The notes: a model not told the origin generated them from the sequence alone. Positions 43,746-52,450 are shown, numbered from the stretch's first letter. The stretch is DNA of 64,000 nt from Mesorhizobium sp. NFR06 (GCF_900115245.1 NZ_FOVT01000005.1:266627-330626); one strand, 5' to 3'. Numbers and translations: made by a program.

Positions 43746-45287
43746 TCAAACTTTCGCGACGATCCGCATGAAGGCCGGCACGTCGTCGCCGAAGCCGACG
43801 GTTGCATCGTCTTCTTCCTGACGATGGCGGCCGGGGCGGTCGCGCTGCGGCCGGGCGTCGCCCCGCTGCTCGTGACGGTTGCCCGAACCTTTGCGCTCGT
43901 TCTCGGAACGGATCGCATCCTTGCGGGCGCGGCGCTCGGCGATGTCGGCCACCTCGGCGACAGGCTGCTCCTCATGCGCGGTGTCGGGCGTCTCGTCGCG
44001 CTTCGTATGACGGTCCTTCTTGCGCTCGCCCCGGTCCTTGCGGTCCTCGTCCTTGCGGCCGGCGCGACGCGGAGCGCCACGGCCGCGGCGCGGAGACTCC
44101 TCGCCCTCGCTTTCGGTCACCATCGAAAAGTCGCCGTCATGCCATTCGATCTTGGTGCCGATCAGCCTCTCGATGGCGTCGACATATTTGGTGTCGGAGC
44201 GGGTCGCGATGGTGAAGGACTTGCCTGAGCGCCCGGCGCGGCCGGTGCGGCCGATGCGGTGGACGTAGTCTTCGGCATGAATCGGCACGTCGTAGTTGAA
44301 GACGTGGCTGACATCGGGAATGTCGAGGCCGCGCGCGGCAACGTCGGAGGCGACGAGGTAGCGCAGCTTGCCGTCGCGGAAATTGGCAAGCATCTGCATG
44401 CGCGCGCGCTGGTCCATGTCGCCATGCAGCGCGCCGGCGTCGAAATCATGCTTGAGCAGCGAACGGAACAGCTCCGACACCTCGACCTTGCGGTTGCAGA
44501 AGATGATGGCGTTCTTCAGGTCGGCGTCTTCGGCCTTGATCAGGTTGCGCAGCGTCTCGCGCTTCTCCCACGGCTTCGTGCCCGATTTTACCAGCCGTTG
44601 GATGATGTTGGTCGCGGCGGACGCGGCCTTGGAAACCTCGACGCGCACCGGCGCGTGCAGGAATTTTTCGGTGAGCTTGGTGATCTCGGGCGGCATCGTG
44701 GCCGAGAAGAACAGCGTCTGGCGCGTGAACGGGATCATCTCGCAGATGCGCTCGATATCGGGAATGAAGCCCATGTCGAGCATACGGTCGGCCTCGTCGA
44801 TCACCAGGATCTCGACGCCGTTGAGCAGAAGCTTGCCGCGCTCGCGGTGGTCGAGCAGGCGCCCGGGCGTTGCGATCAACACGTCGGCGCCGCGTTCGAG
44901 CTTCTTATCCTGTTCGTCGAACGAGACGCCACCGATCAACAGCGCGATGTTGAGCTTGTGGTTCTTGCCGTACTTGATGAAGTTTTCCTCGACCTGCGCG
45001 GCCAGCTCGCGCGTTGGTTCGAGGATCAGCGTGCGCGGCATGCGGGCTCGGGCGCGGCCCTTTTCCAGGCGCGTCAGCATCGGCAGCACGAAGGAAGCGG
45101 TCTTGCCGGTGCCGGTCTGGGCGATGCCTAGCACGTCCTTGCCGAGCAGCGCATGCGGGATGGCGCCGGCCTGGATCGGCGTCGGCTTGGTATAGCCGGC
45201 ATCGGTGACTGCGGAGAGGACCTTCGGCGACAGGCCGAGGTCCGAAAATGTCAACGCTTCTTGAGCGGTCGTGGTGTCTGAGGACAA
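43746..45287 (-). CDS. DEAD-box RNA helicase (RhlE-like)
   Basis: A 513-residue ATP-dependent RNA helicase. Q motif FSDLGLSPKVLSAV...PTPIQ near residues 14-40, motif I AQTGTGKT, motif II DEAD in LVIDEADRMLDMGF near 170, motif III FSATMP, and motif VI HRIGRTGRAGRSG near 345 are all present. The C-terminal ~110 residues are an Arg/Asp/Glu-rich disordered tail (RRGRGAPRRAGRKDEDRKDR). Likely acts in mRNA decay or ribosome assembly, often cold-responsive. It has its own terminator downstream. Confidence 0.95.
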   Translation of the reverse strand: MSSDTTTAQEALTFSDLGLSPKVLSAVTDAGYTKPTPIQAGAIPHALLGKDVLGIAQTGTGKTASFVLPMLTRLEKGRARARMPRTLILEPTRELAAQVEENFIKYGKNHKLNIALLIGGVSFDEQDKKLERGADVLIATPGRLLDHRERGKLLLNGVEILVIDEADRMLDMGFIPDIERICEMIPFTRQTLFFSATMPPEITKLTEKFLHAPVRVEVSKAASAATNIIQRLVKSGTKPWEKRETLRNLIKAEDADLKNAIIFCNRKVEVSELFRSLLKHDFDAGALHGDMDQRARMQMLANFRDGKLRYLVASDVAARGLDIPDVSHVFNYDVPIHAEDYVHRIGRTGRAGRSGKSFTIATRSDTKYVDAIERLIGTKIEWHDGDFSMVTESEGEESPRRGRGAPRRAGRKDEDRKDRGERKKDRHTKRDETPDTAHEEQPVAEVADIAERRARKDAIRSENERKGSGNRHEQRGDARPQRDRPGRHRQEEDDATVGFGDDVPAFMRIVAKV

Positions 45288-45578
45288 GTGTTTGATGTCT
45301 TTGGCTGGTTCGGAAAAAATCGCAACACGTGTTGCGGCAGGCGCCGCGCACCTGCAAGATCGCGGTTGCAGTTAGGCGCAAGTCCGCGATTTGTCAACAG
45401 AAACGGGCAGGAATCCGGCGATTGTGAAGACGTAACCTTAATCGCGATGCTTAAAGCGCGTCGCGTCGAAACGGAATCAGGCTAGGCGCTTTAAATCCTG
45501 CTTGATGCATGTCGTGTTCCCAAAACCGCTGGGCACTTTGGCCGACATGCATTGATCGAACGGTATCGTTGCGCCGGC
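45288..45578. other. Intergenic region between helicase and NAD kinase genes
   Basis: No gene seen. The first ~110 bases should hold the helicase promoter and leader. The rest is a mosaic palindromic repeat (45449-45552). Confidence 0.6.
45449..45552. repeat. Mosaic palindromic element, copy 2 (inverted relative to 15876)
   Basis: Contains the aaagcgc ... gcgcttt module (45452-45495) and the palindrome gatgcatgtcg ... ccgacatgca (45503-45551) with core caaaaccgctgggcacttt. Compared with 15876-15961 the module order is the same when read on the opposite strand, so it is a composite element and not chance. Confidence 0.8.
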
Positions 45579-46352
45579 TCAGTAGCGGAATTGCTCGGCA
45601 AGGATGCGCTCGTTCCATGAATGGTTCGGATCGAACAGCAAAGTCGCCGTCGCCGTCGGCGATTCCCGCACGGTGACGGAGGCCACCGCCTTGACCTCGG
45701 TATGGTCGGCGGCGGCGTTCACCGGGCGCTTTTCAGCTTCCAGAATGTCGAAGCGCACGGTCGCCTTGTTGGATAAAAGCGCTCCGCGCCAGCGGCGCGG
45801 CCGGAAAGGACTGACCGGCGTCAGCGCCAGGAGCGGCGCGTCGAGCGGCAGGATCGGCCCATGCGCCGACAGATTGTAGGCAGTGGAGCCGGCGGGTGTC
45901 GCGATCATCACGCCGTCGCAGTTCAGCTCCTCCAGCCGCACCTGGCCGTCGACGGTGATACGGATCTTCGCCGTCTGGTAGGATTGGCGCCACAGCGCCA
46001 CTTCGTTGATGGCCGGCGCCGAAATCGTGTCGCCGTCATGCGTCAGCGCGACCATTTCCAGCGGGCGGATCGTCTCGGCTACCGCGTTGGCGATGCGCTC
46101 CTCGAGCCCACCGGCACGATATTCGTTCATCAGGAAGCCAATGGTGCCACGGTTCATGCCGTAGATCTTCTTGCCCGTGCTCATCGTCTCGCGCAGCGTC
46201 TGCAGCAGAAAACCGTCGCCGCCGAGCGCGATGATGATCTCGGCCTCCGCGACCGGCACCTGCCCATAGCGCGTCGACAGGCTTTCCAGCGCGGCGCGGG
46301 CGTCGTCGGTGTCGGACGAGACGAAGGCGAAACGGCTGTCGGCTTTGCTCAT
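45579..46352 (-). CDS. nadK: NAD kinase
   Basis: A 257-residue NAD(+) kinase making NADP. The GGDG motif is in IIALGGDGFLLQTL (about residues 38-51), followed by YGMNRGTIGFLMNEY, and the conserved DGVMIATPAGSTAYNLSAHG near residue 150 binds NAD. The chosen start, MSKADSRFAF, gives the usual rhizobial length; the open frame extends upstream through non-coding sequence. It is a single gene, with an apparent promoter region of about 150 bases. Confidence 0.95.
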   Translation of the reverse strand: MSKADSRFAFVSSDTDDARAALESLSTRYGQVPVAEAEIIIALGGDGFLLQTLRETMSTGKKIYGMNRGTIGFLMNEYRAGGLEERIANAVAETIRPLEMVALTHDGDTISAPAINEVALWRQSYQTAKIRITVDGQVRLEELNCDGVMIATPAGSTAYNLSAHGPILPLDAPLLALTPVSPFRPRRWRGALLSNKATVRFDILEAEKRPVNAAADHTEVKAVASVTVRESPTATATLLFDPNHSWNERILAEQFRY

Positions 46353-46790
46353 GGCTCCCGGAGGGCGACCATCTGAGGGGCCGCGCCGGCGACGGCGTAG
46401 CATGGGGCACCCATATCTGTGAAGGGCGCTATGTCGCGCCGGCCGATGCGTTCGCGGACGCGACAATCGCGCTTCGTGACAGCCGCGACACGAATGTGAT
46501 GGCTGCAATGGTTAAGGCGATGCTTAAACACTCGTAAACACACGAGGACCATGTTAGCCGACAGTGGATGGGTTGGCGGGGGCTGACCAGTCGAGAGACC
46601 TGTCTATTGCCAGTAACGCGTCTGATTATAGTCTTCCTGATGATGGGAAGTTTCGCGCTGATGTTCGCTGAACTGGTGCGCCATTCGGAAGAGATGAGCC
46701 AGCGGCCGCAGCCGACGACCTCCCGCTGTGGTGACGCCACCGGGACGCCCTGTCCGCAAAGGGCGCTATAGGGTTCGCTTTTCCGCTCGC
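46353..46790. other. Intergenic region with one doubtful small frame
   Basis: Between nadK and the hydrolase gene the only candidate is a 67-codon frame (46568-46771). The upstream half contains atggttaa at 46508-46515, an exact match to the CtrA half-site TTAACCAT on the minus strand, followed eight bases later by ttaa. Confidence 0.4.
46568..46771 (+). CDS. Possible small membrane protein, doubtful
   Basis: A 67-codon frame with one hydrophobic segment at about residues 16-35 (VTRLIIVFLMMGSFALMFAE) and a polar Cys/Pro-rich tail. Codon use is not clearly biased like its neighbours, and the ribosome site is weak. An internal ATG or TTG could be the true start. It could also be non-coding. 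Confidence 0.3.
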   Translation: MGWRGLTSRETCLLPVTRLIIVFLMMGSFALMFAELVRHSEEMSQRPQPTTSRCGDATGTPCPQRAL

Positions 46791-47549
46791 TCAGCCACTC
46801 TGCAGGTGACAGCCGGCCTTGCGCTTGCCCTCAACATATTCGTCGATGAGTTGCCGATAGCGCACCTTGCCGAAGCTCGGAAAATGGCCGCCATGCACGA
46901 CCGAGACGTCGACCTCGCGCATGCCAAGCAGCGTCCCGACATACTCATCGATGTCGGAGTGATAGACGTCATCGATCAGCGGCCCGTCATAGACGATGTC
47001 GCCTGACAGCAGGATGCCGGTCTTTTTTTCGTAGAGCGCGATGCCGCCCGGCGAATGTCCGGGCGTATGCATGACCTCGAAGGCGCGGTCACCGAGATCG
47101 ATGACGTCGCCGTGCTCGAGCAGCCGGCCGGCCGGCGCGGGCTGGACGCGATAGTGCGCCGTGTCCCAGCCTCGCGGCATGCCATCGAACATATCCTCAT
47201 TGGCGTAGCGGTCCGCGACTGTCCATTCGTTGCGCGGATCGGCGAGGATCGCGGCCTCGGCCGAATGCACGCAGCGATCGGGGAACTCATGGTGGCAGCC
47301 GATATGGTCGAAATGCGTGTGGCTGGCGACGCAGGTGAGCCCGCGCCCGGTCACCAGCGGCACATGGCGTCTGAGGCTGAAATGGCCGAGGCCGGTGTCG
47401 AACAACAGGTCGCGGTCGCGCCCGCGCACATGCCAGATGTTGCAGCGGAAGAACGGCTTTATCCATGGCTCGTGGATGAGCGTGATGTCATCACCCATGC
47501 GGATGGTTTCGTACCAGTCAGGAGCCTCGATGACCGGAAGCATGCTCAT
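46791..47549 (-). CDS. Metallo-beta-lactamase-fold hydrolase (AHL-lactonase-like)
   Basis: A 252-residue MBL-fold protein. The zinc motif HxHxDH is in VASHTHFDHIGCHHEF near residue 78, the bridging ligands in MHTPGHSPGGIALYE near 160 and LLSGDIVYDGPLIDD near 182, and a late His in VVHGGHFPSFG near 223. The arrangement resembles N-acyl homoserine lactonases and related lactonases/phosphodiesterases, but the substrate is not certain. It starts three bases after the ABC ATPase stop, so it is the last gene of the transporter operon. Confidence 0.87.
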   Translation of the reverse strand: MSMLPVIEAPDWYETIRMGDDITLIHEPWIKPFFRCNIWHVRGRDRDLLFDTGLGHFSLRRHVPLVTGRGLTCVASHTHFDHIGCHHEFPDRCVHSAEAAILADPRNEWTVADRYANEDMFDGMPRGWDTAHYRVQPAPAGRLLEHGDVIDLGDRAFEVMHTPGHSPGGIALYEKKTGILLSGDIVYDGPLIDDVYHSDIDEYVGTLLGMREVDVSVVHGGHFPSFGKVRYRQLIDEYVEGKRKAGCHLQSG

Positions 47550-47552
47550 GGA

Positions 47553-48617
47553 TCAGTCCGCCAGCAGGATGATGTCTTGAGCGTTGCATGAAACCGCGAT
47601 TGTGTCGCCCGCCCGGACGGCGGCGGACGCGGGGGCCTTGGCGATGAATTGCAATGCCGGATCGAGCGTTGAGACCGCCAGCACTCGCTTGAAACTGCCC
47701 TGGAAGACGACATCGCCGACCTTGGCGGTGCCGAGCGCGACATCGCCCTTCGCTTCGCCGAGAACGAGATGCTCCGGCCGGATGGCGAGGGCGACATTGG
47801 CGCCGGCAGGTGAAGCGCCGGGCAGCGAAACCGGTCCAACCGGGGTCGAGGCCGTGACGATCCCGTTCTTCGCCTCGGCCAGGGTGCCGGCAAGGATCGT
47901 GCTTTCGCCCATGAAGGTGGCGGAAAAGCGCGTCGCCGGCCGCGCATAGACCCGTTCCGGCGGGCCTTCGTCCTCGATGCGCCCGTCATTCATCACCACG
48001 CAATGGTCCGCCAGCGCCATCGCTTCTTCCTGGTCGTGGGTGACGTGGATGAAGGCGGTGCCGACGCGCTTCTGGATCGCCTTCAACTCGTCCTGCATCT
48101 GTCGGCGCAGCTTGAGATCCAGCGCGCCGAGCGGCTCGTCGAGCAAAAGCACCGCCGGTTCGATGACCAACGCGCGGGCCAGCGCCACACGTTGGCGCTG
48201 GCCGCCGGAGAGCTGATGCGGCTTCTTGTCGAAGGCGGCCGCCAGCCCGACGAGGGCAAGCGCATCGCGCGCCTTGGCCGCCCGCGTCGCGCCGTCGACG
48301 CCCTGCATGCGCAGCCCGAAGCCGACATTGCCGCCGACGCTCATATGCGGGAACAGCGCGTAGTCCTGGAACACAGTGGTCGTCGGGCGCTTGGCCGGAG
48401 GCACGGCGGTGCAATCCGCGCCGCGAATGAATACCTTGCCTTCGCTGGGCGTGACGAAGCCGCCGAGGATGGAAAGCAGCGTCGTCTTGCCGGAACCCGA
48501 GGGCCCGAGCAGGATCGTGTAACTGCCGGGTTCGATCGCGAGTGAGACGTTCTTCAGCACCGCAAGCTGGCCGAAGCGGTGCGAGACATTGCGGATATCG
48601 ACCAGAGGCGCGCTCAT
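47553..48617 (-). CDS. ABC transporter ATP-binding protein (polyamine/PotA-like)
   Basis: A 354-residue importer ATPase. Walker A GPSGSGKTTLLSIL near residue 38, Q-loop in TVFQDYALFPHMSVGGNVGF, signature LSGGQRQRVALARALV near 136, Walker B LLLDEPLGALD near 157 and the switch His in FIHVTHDQEEAMAL. The C-terminal TOBE domain (residues ~270-354) is typical of PotA/FbpC. It overlaps the upstream permease by four bases. Fourth gene of the operon SBP-permease-permease-ATPase-hydrolase. Confidence 0.95.
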   Translation of the reverse strand: MSAPLVDIRNVSHRFGQLAVLKNVSLAIEPGSYTILLGPSGSGKTTLLSILGGFVTPSEGKVFIRGADCTAVPPAKRPTTTVFQDYALFPHMSVGGNVGFGLRMQGVDGATRAAKARDALALVGLAAAFDKKPHQLSGGQRQRVALARALVIEPAVLLLDEPLGALDLKLRRQMQDELKAIQKRVGTAFIHVTHDQEEAMALADHCVVMNDGRIEDEGPPERVYARPATRFSATFMGESTILAGTLAEAKNGIVTASTPVGPVSLPGASPAGANVALAIRPEHLVLGEAKGDVALGTAKVGDVVFQGSFKRVLAVSTLDPALQFIAKAPASAAVRAGDTIAVSCNAQDIILLAD

Positions 48618-49396
48618 GCCGGCTTTCTCCGCAGCAGGGTCAATTCGAAAAACACCACGAGCACGATGGAGACGGCAAACACCAGCGAGCCGACGGCATT
48701 CGTCTTGGGGTTGAGGCCGGAGCGCAGGAGGTTCCAGATTTCCACGGGCAGCGTCGTCTCGAAACGCGTGAGCAGGAAGGAGATGACGAACTCGTCCCAG
48801 GAGAAGGTCATCGACAGGAAGAAGCCGGCGAAGATCGCCGGCGCCATCACCGGCACCGTGATCATCATCAGCACCTTCCATTCGGCAGCACCCAGGTCGC
48901 GCGCGGCGCGCTCGATATTGATCTGGTGATCGCCCATCTGGCTGTAGATGATGGCGAAGCAAAGCGGCAGGTTGATCACGACATGGCCGATGCCGGCGGC
49001 AAGCAACGATTTCGGCACGCCTGCCCAGTTGAACAGCACCAAGAGCCCCATGCCGATGATCAGATAGCTGACGGTGAGCGGCAGCGTGATCAGCCCGCGC
49101 AGCAGCGCCGAACCCGGCAGCACGAAGCGGGCAAAACCCCAGGCGGAGAGGAAGCCGAGCGTGACCGACGCGAGAGAAGACAGCACCGCCACCAGCAGCG
49201 AGTTGACCAACGCCGAGGTCAGCCGTGCATCGGAAAGCACCGCCTGGTACCAGCGCAATGACGGGCCGGTGAAAGGCGGGATCGGGAAGGAGGTCGCCTG
49301 CAGCGAGAACAGCACCAGCACGACCACCGGCAGGAAGATGAAGCCATAAATCGCGATTGCGTAGATCCAGGCGGCGAAGCGGACGATGGCGCGCAT
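48614..49396 (-). CDS. ABC transporter permease (PotC-like)
   Basis: A 260-residue inner-membrane permease with six transmembrane segments (first at about residues 10-30). The EAA loop contacting the ATPase is in INIERAARDLGAAEWKVLMM at about residues 153-172. Start at MRAIVRFAAW, right after the upstream permease gene. The polyamine/thiamine/iron family of permeases fits by length and order. Confidence 0.93.
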   Translation of the reverse strand: MRAIVRFAAWIYAIAIYGFIFLPVVVLVLFSLQATSFPIPPFTGPSLRWYQAVLSDARLTSALVNSLLVAVLSSLASVTLGFLSAWGFARFVLPGSALLRGLITLPLTVSYLIIGMGLLVLFNWAGVPKSLLAAGIGHVVINLPLCFAIIYSQMGDHQINIERAARDLGAAEWKVLMMITVPVMAPAIFAGFFLSMTFSWDEFVISFLLTRFETTLPVEIWNLLRSGLNPKTNAVGSLVFAVSIVLVVFFELTLLRRKPA

Positions 49397-49398
49397 GG

Positions 49399-50244
49399 TC
49401 AGGCCCGCTCGATCTTCAACCAGCGCGCGCAGGCGAGGTAGGCGACGGTCACCACTGCCATCAGGATGATCGACAGCGCCGAGGCCAGCGGGAAATCGCC
49501 GCGGCGACCGATCTGCATCATGACGAGCTGCGGCATCACCAGCTCGTTGTTGCCGCCGAGGATCTGCGGGGTGATGTAGTCGCCGATGCAAAGCACGAAG
49601 GTGAGGAAGGCGCCAACCATGATGCCGGGCAAGGTCAGCGGCAGCACGACATGCAGGAATATGCGCACTGGCCCGGCGCCGAGATCGGCGGCGGCCTTGC
49701 GGTAGCTCGGGCTGAGCTGCTTGAGATTGGCGAAGATCGTCAGCGTCAGCAGCATGACGAAGAAGTGCACGAAGCCGGTGACGGTGGCGAAGCGGGTATT
49801 GGCGAGCTGCAGTGGTTCGCCGATCAGGCCGATGTCGGTCAACGCCCGGTTGATGACGCCGTTCTGCGCCAGCACCAGCAGCCACGAATAGGAGCGCACG
49901 ACATAGGACGTCCAGAACGGCAGCACGGCCAGCATCAGCGCCAGCCGCTGCCAGCGTTCCGGCACCATCTCGGCGAGGATCCAGGCGAACGGGTAGGCGA
50001 GCAGGATCGAGACGGCGGTGACGATCGCCGTCACCTCCAGCGAGTTCACCATCGCGCGCCAGTAGGATGGGTCGGTGAAGAACTGGCTGTAATTGGCCAG
50101 CGTGAAGGCGCCGCCTTCATGCGCCGTCAGGCTCGACAGCCCCATGGCGATGAAGGGCAGCACGAAGAAGAGAAGCGTCCATGCCAGCGCCGGCGTGACC
50201 AGCGCCCAGGGCAGGGCACGCGAATTGTCTCCTGCAACGCTCAT
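49399..50244 (-). CDS. ABC transporter permease (PotB-like)
   Basis: A 281-residue permease with six membrane segments, the first at about residues 12-35 (WALVTPALAWTLLFFVLPFI). The EAA loop is in SPSYRKAAADLGAGPVRIFL near residue 185. I start at MSVAGDNSRALP; the frame is open further upstream but overlaps the SBP gene. It sits eight bases downstream of the SBP stop and two bases before the second permease. Confidence 0.93.
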   Translation of the reverse strand: MSVAGDNSRALPWALVTPALAWTLLFFVLPFIAMGLSSLTAHEGGAFTLANYSQFFTDPSYWRAMVNSLEVTAIVTAVSILLAYPFAWILAEMVPERWQRLALMLAVLPFWTSYVVRSYSWLLVLAQNGVINRALTDIGLIGEPLQLANTRFATVTGFVHFFVMLLTLTIFANLKQLSPSYRKAAADLGAGPVRIFLHVVLPLTLPGIMVGAFLTFVLCIGDYITPQILGGNNELVMPQLVMMQIGRRGDFPLASALSIILMAVVTVAYLACARWLKIERA

Positions 50245-50252
50245 CGGCCGAT

Positions 50253-51335
50253 TTACTGCGCCTGCAGCATTGCGGTCCACATATCCTGCATCTTCTTGTC
50301 GAGATCGGCGCTCGGCGCCGGATAGGCCTGGGCCCGGGCGAGGAAGCCCGGCTGCTCGTCGAAGCGCAGAATCTTCTTCTGGTCGTCGGTGAGCGCAGCC
50401 TTCTTGTTCGACGGCATGCCCCAGTAGCAGGACGAGGTCGCAAGCCGCGCCTGGCCTTCCGGGCTCATGATGTACTCGATGAATTTCAGCGCCATGTCCT
50501 TGTTCTTGGAATCCTTGAACATGGCGAGCGACTGCGACCACAGCACCGCGCCCTCTTTCGGGATCGAGAAGTCGAGCGCCGGGTTTTCCTTGGCAAGGCC
50601 CGCCGTGACCCACTCACCGCCGCCGACCAGTATGTCGACCTCGCCGGTCGCCAAGGCGGTCTGGCTGGCGGTGACCTCGCCGACCAGCTTGGCATTGGTC
50701 TTCATCTTGAGCAGCTCGGCCTTCAGCGCCGGCAGGTCGGCTTCGGTGAGGTCAGCCGTCTTCTTGCCGATGGCCAAAGCCGCCATGCCGATGACCGGCA
50801 AGTAGTAATCGTAGATGGCGATCTTGCCCTTGTATTTATCGCTGGTCAGCGAGGCCAGCGACTGCATGTCGGCCGGATCAACCTTGGTCTTGTTGAAGCC
50901 GATCGTGTTGTAGCCGAACTTTTCGGTGATGCCGTAGCGCTTGCCGTCGACGATGGTGGACTTGTCCATCTTCACTTCAGGGAAGAGGTCGGCGAAGGGC
51001 AGTTTGTCCTCGGGAAGCGGCTCGAACAGGCCTTTCTCGACGCCGCGCGGCACGTCGATGGAATCGATCACCATCACGTCCCAGTCGCCGGGCTGCGATT
51101 GGTCGACGATGGCAAGCCCCGCGCCGGTGCCCTCGAACTCCTTGACGTTGACCTTGACGTTGTTGGCCTCCTCGAAGGGCTGCAGCAGCGCCGGATCGGA
51201 GTGATCGCACCAGATCAGCGCGTTCAGATCGGCGGCCTTGGCGCCACCCGCCGCGATGAGCAGCGCCACGGCCGCGCAGGCGCCGGCGAGGCTGGACTTC
51301 AAAGTGGAAAGCGGATTCCGGGCATTGGTAGTCAT
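50253..51335 (-). CDS. ABC transporter substrate-binding protein (polyamine/PotD-like)
   Basis: A 360-residue periplasmic receptor of the SBP_bac_8 (PotD/spermidine) group. The signal peptide (LAGACAAVALLIAAGGAKAA) is cut near residue 35. Support: LNALIWCDHSDPALLQPFEE near residue 36, FGYNTIGFNKTKVDP near 137, and AIYDYYLPVIGMAALAIG. The ligand-site residues cannot be judged by eye, so the compound is not assigned. Start MTTNARNPLS. It heads the operon and has an AT-rich palindrome upstream. Confidence 0.92.
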   Translation of the reverse strand: MTTNARNPLSTLKSSLAGACAAVALLIAAGGAKAADLNALIWCDHSDPALLQPFEEANNVKVNVKEFEGTGAGLAIVDQSQPGDWDVMVIDSIDVPRGVEKGLFEPLPEDKLPFADLFPEVKMDKSTIVDGKRYGITEKFGYNTIGFNKTKVDPADMQSLASLTSDKYKGKIAIYDYYLPVIGMAALAIGKKTADLTEADLPALKAELLKMKTNAKLVGEVTASQTALATGEVDILVGGGEWVTAGLAKENPALDFSIPKEGAVLWSQSLAMFKDSKNKDMALKFIEYIMSPEGQARLATSSCYWGMPSNKKAALTDDQKKILRFDEQPGFLARAQAYPAPSADLDKKMQDMWTAMLQAQ

Positions 51336-51380
51336 CGAGTGTTCTCCCTGCCTTGCTGGCTTGTTGGAGAAAACTTGAAC

Positions 51381-51402
51381 CAATTCTAAAATTGAGTCAA
51401 TT
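51381..51402. promoter_or_regulatory. Candidate TetR operator
   Basis: Overlapping inverted repeats caatt-ctaa-aattg and aattga-g-tcaatt (13-bp palindrome at 51390-51402) lie in the 92-base gap between the ABC operon and the tetR gene. A TTGACT (minus strand) that could be the transporter -35 is part of the palindrome. Confidence 0.65.
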
Positions 51403-51427
51403 ATGATTTTCTGGCAAAGGGACCGAT

Positions 51428-52075
51428 ATGAGCGGATTGCGCGAGAGGCAGAAAGCGGACCGGCACCGCCGCATCATCGAGGCGGCGGCAGAGCTGTTCC
51501 GCGAGGTCGGCTATGAAGGCGCCAAGATCGAGGCGATCGCCGCGCAGGCGGAAGTGTCGATCGGAACCATCTACAACTACTACCAGAACAAGGGCGACAT
51601 TCTCGGCGCCATCGTGTCCCTCGAAGTCAACGAGGTGCTGAATGCCGGGCGAGGGGTGGTAGCCAGCCCGCCGGCCAATGTCGGCGACGCGCTGGATACG
51701 CTCATCGGCATCTATATCGAGCACTCGCTCAATTACCTGAGCAAGGAGATGTGGCGGCAGGCAATGGCAATCTCGACGCAACTGCCCGACAGCCCTTTCG
51801 GCCTGGCCTACACCGGGCTCGACCGCGCGCTGACCGAGCAGATAAGGGCGCTCATCGCACGCCTGCAGGAGATCGGCCTCGTGCGCCCAGACATTGACGG
51901 CCCGGCGGTGGGCGAGCTCATCTTCAACAACATGAACATGATGTTCATCGAGTTCGTGAAACACGACGAGGCGAGGATACCGGAGCTGCGGGCGGCGATC
52001 AGGCGGCAGAACCGGATCTTGGTGGCGGCGATCGGGGGCGTGACGCCAGGAGCGAGCAGAAGAACGTGCCCCTAG
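51428..52075 (+). CDS. TetR-family transcriptional regulator
   Basis: A 215-residue repressor. The N-terminal HTH domain (residues ~8-55) has RRIIEAAAELFREVGYEGAK, IEAIAAQAEVSIGTIYNYYQ and NKGDILGAIV; the rest is an all-helical ligand domain with no known signature. Divergent from the ABC/hydrolase operon, sharing a 92-base region with a palindrome, so it probably represses that operon and itself. Convergent overlap of four bases with the next gene. Confidence 0.93.
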   Translation: MSGLRERQKADRHRRIIEAAAELFREVGYEGAKIEAIAAQAEVSIGTIYNYYQNKGDILGAIVSLEVNEVLNAGRGVVASPPANVGDALDTLIGIYIEHSLNYLSKEMWRQAMAISTQLPDSPFGLAYTGLDRALTEQIRALIARLQEIGLVRPDIDGPAVGELIFNNMNMMFIEFVKHDEARIPELRAAIRRQNRILVAAIGGVTPGASRRTCP

Positions 52076-52272
52076 CGATTGATCAACCATAGGATGGCTG
52101 AGAGCACGATACTGATCAGTATTCCCGTGGTGATGGAAACGTAGAGCCTGAAGTTCTCGCGCTCGATCACGATATCGCCGGGAAGCCTGCCAAGGCCGAT
52201 CCGGGTCAGCCAGGGCCACAGCAGGCCCATAGCAATTATGCTGAGGCCAACGACGATCAGTGTGCGCGACAT
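52072..52272 (-). CDS. DUF2905 small membrane protein
   Basis: A 66-residue protein with two membrane segments (about residues 4-22 and 43-63) joined by LGRLPGDIVIERENFRLYVS, the family signature. Start MSRTLIVVGL. Function unknown; widespread in bacteria. Its stop overlaps that of the tetR gene by four bases in convergent orientation. Confidence 0.88.
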   Translation of the reverse strand: MSRTLIVVGLSIIAMGLLWPWLTRIGLGRLPGDIVIERENFRLYVSITTGILISIVLSAILWLINR

Positions 52273-52422
52273 GGCAGCATCCTGCCGGAACAGCATCTTG
52301 CTGGAATATAGGGCGGTGGCTCTTGCCGGCAGGGCTGGGTTCGAAGCCTGCTCTGCCTTTTCGGCTATCGGGCGACTTTGCCGCCTGGACCGCGAAGGCG
52401 CTTTACTTCCCGAGATTGTCCC

Positions 52423-52450
52423 TTGAGTTGAGATTGAAATCTGTTACAAT
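52423..52450 (+). promoter_or_regulatory. Likely promoter of the DUF2569 gene
   Basis: TTGAGT, a 16-base spacer, TACAAT. The start codon is 29 bases after the -10. The spacer also forms an imperfect inverted repeat, agattg ... caatct. Confidence 0.55.
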
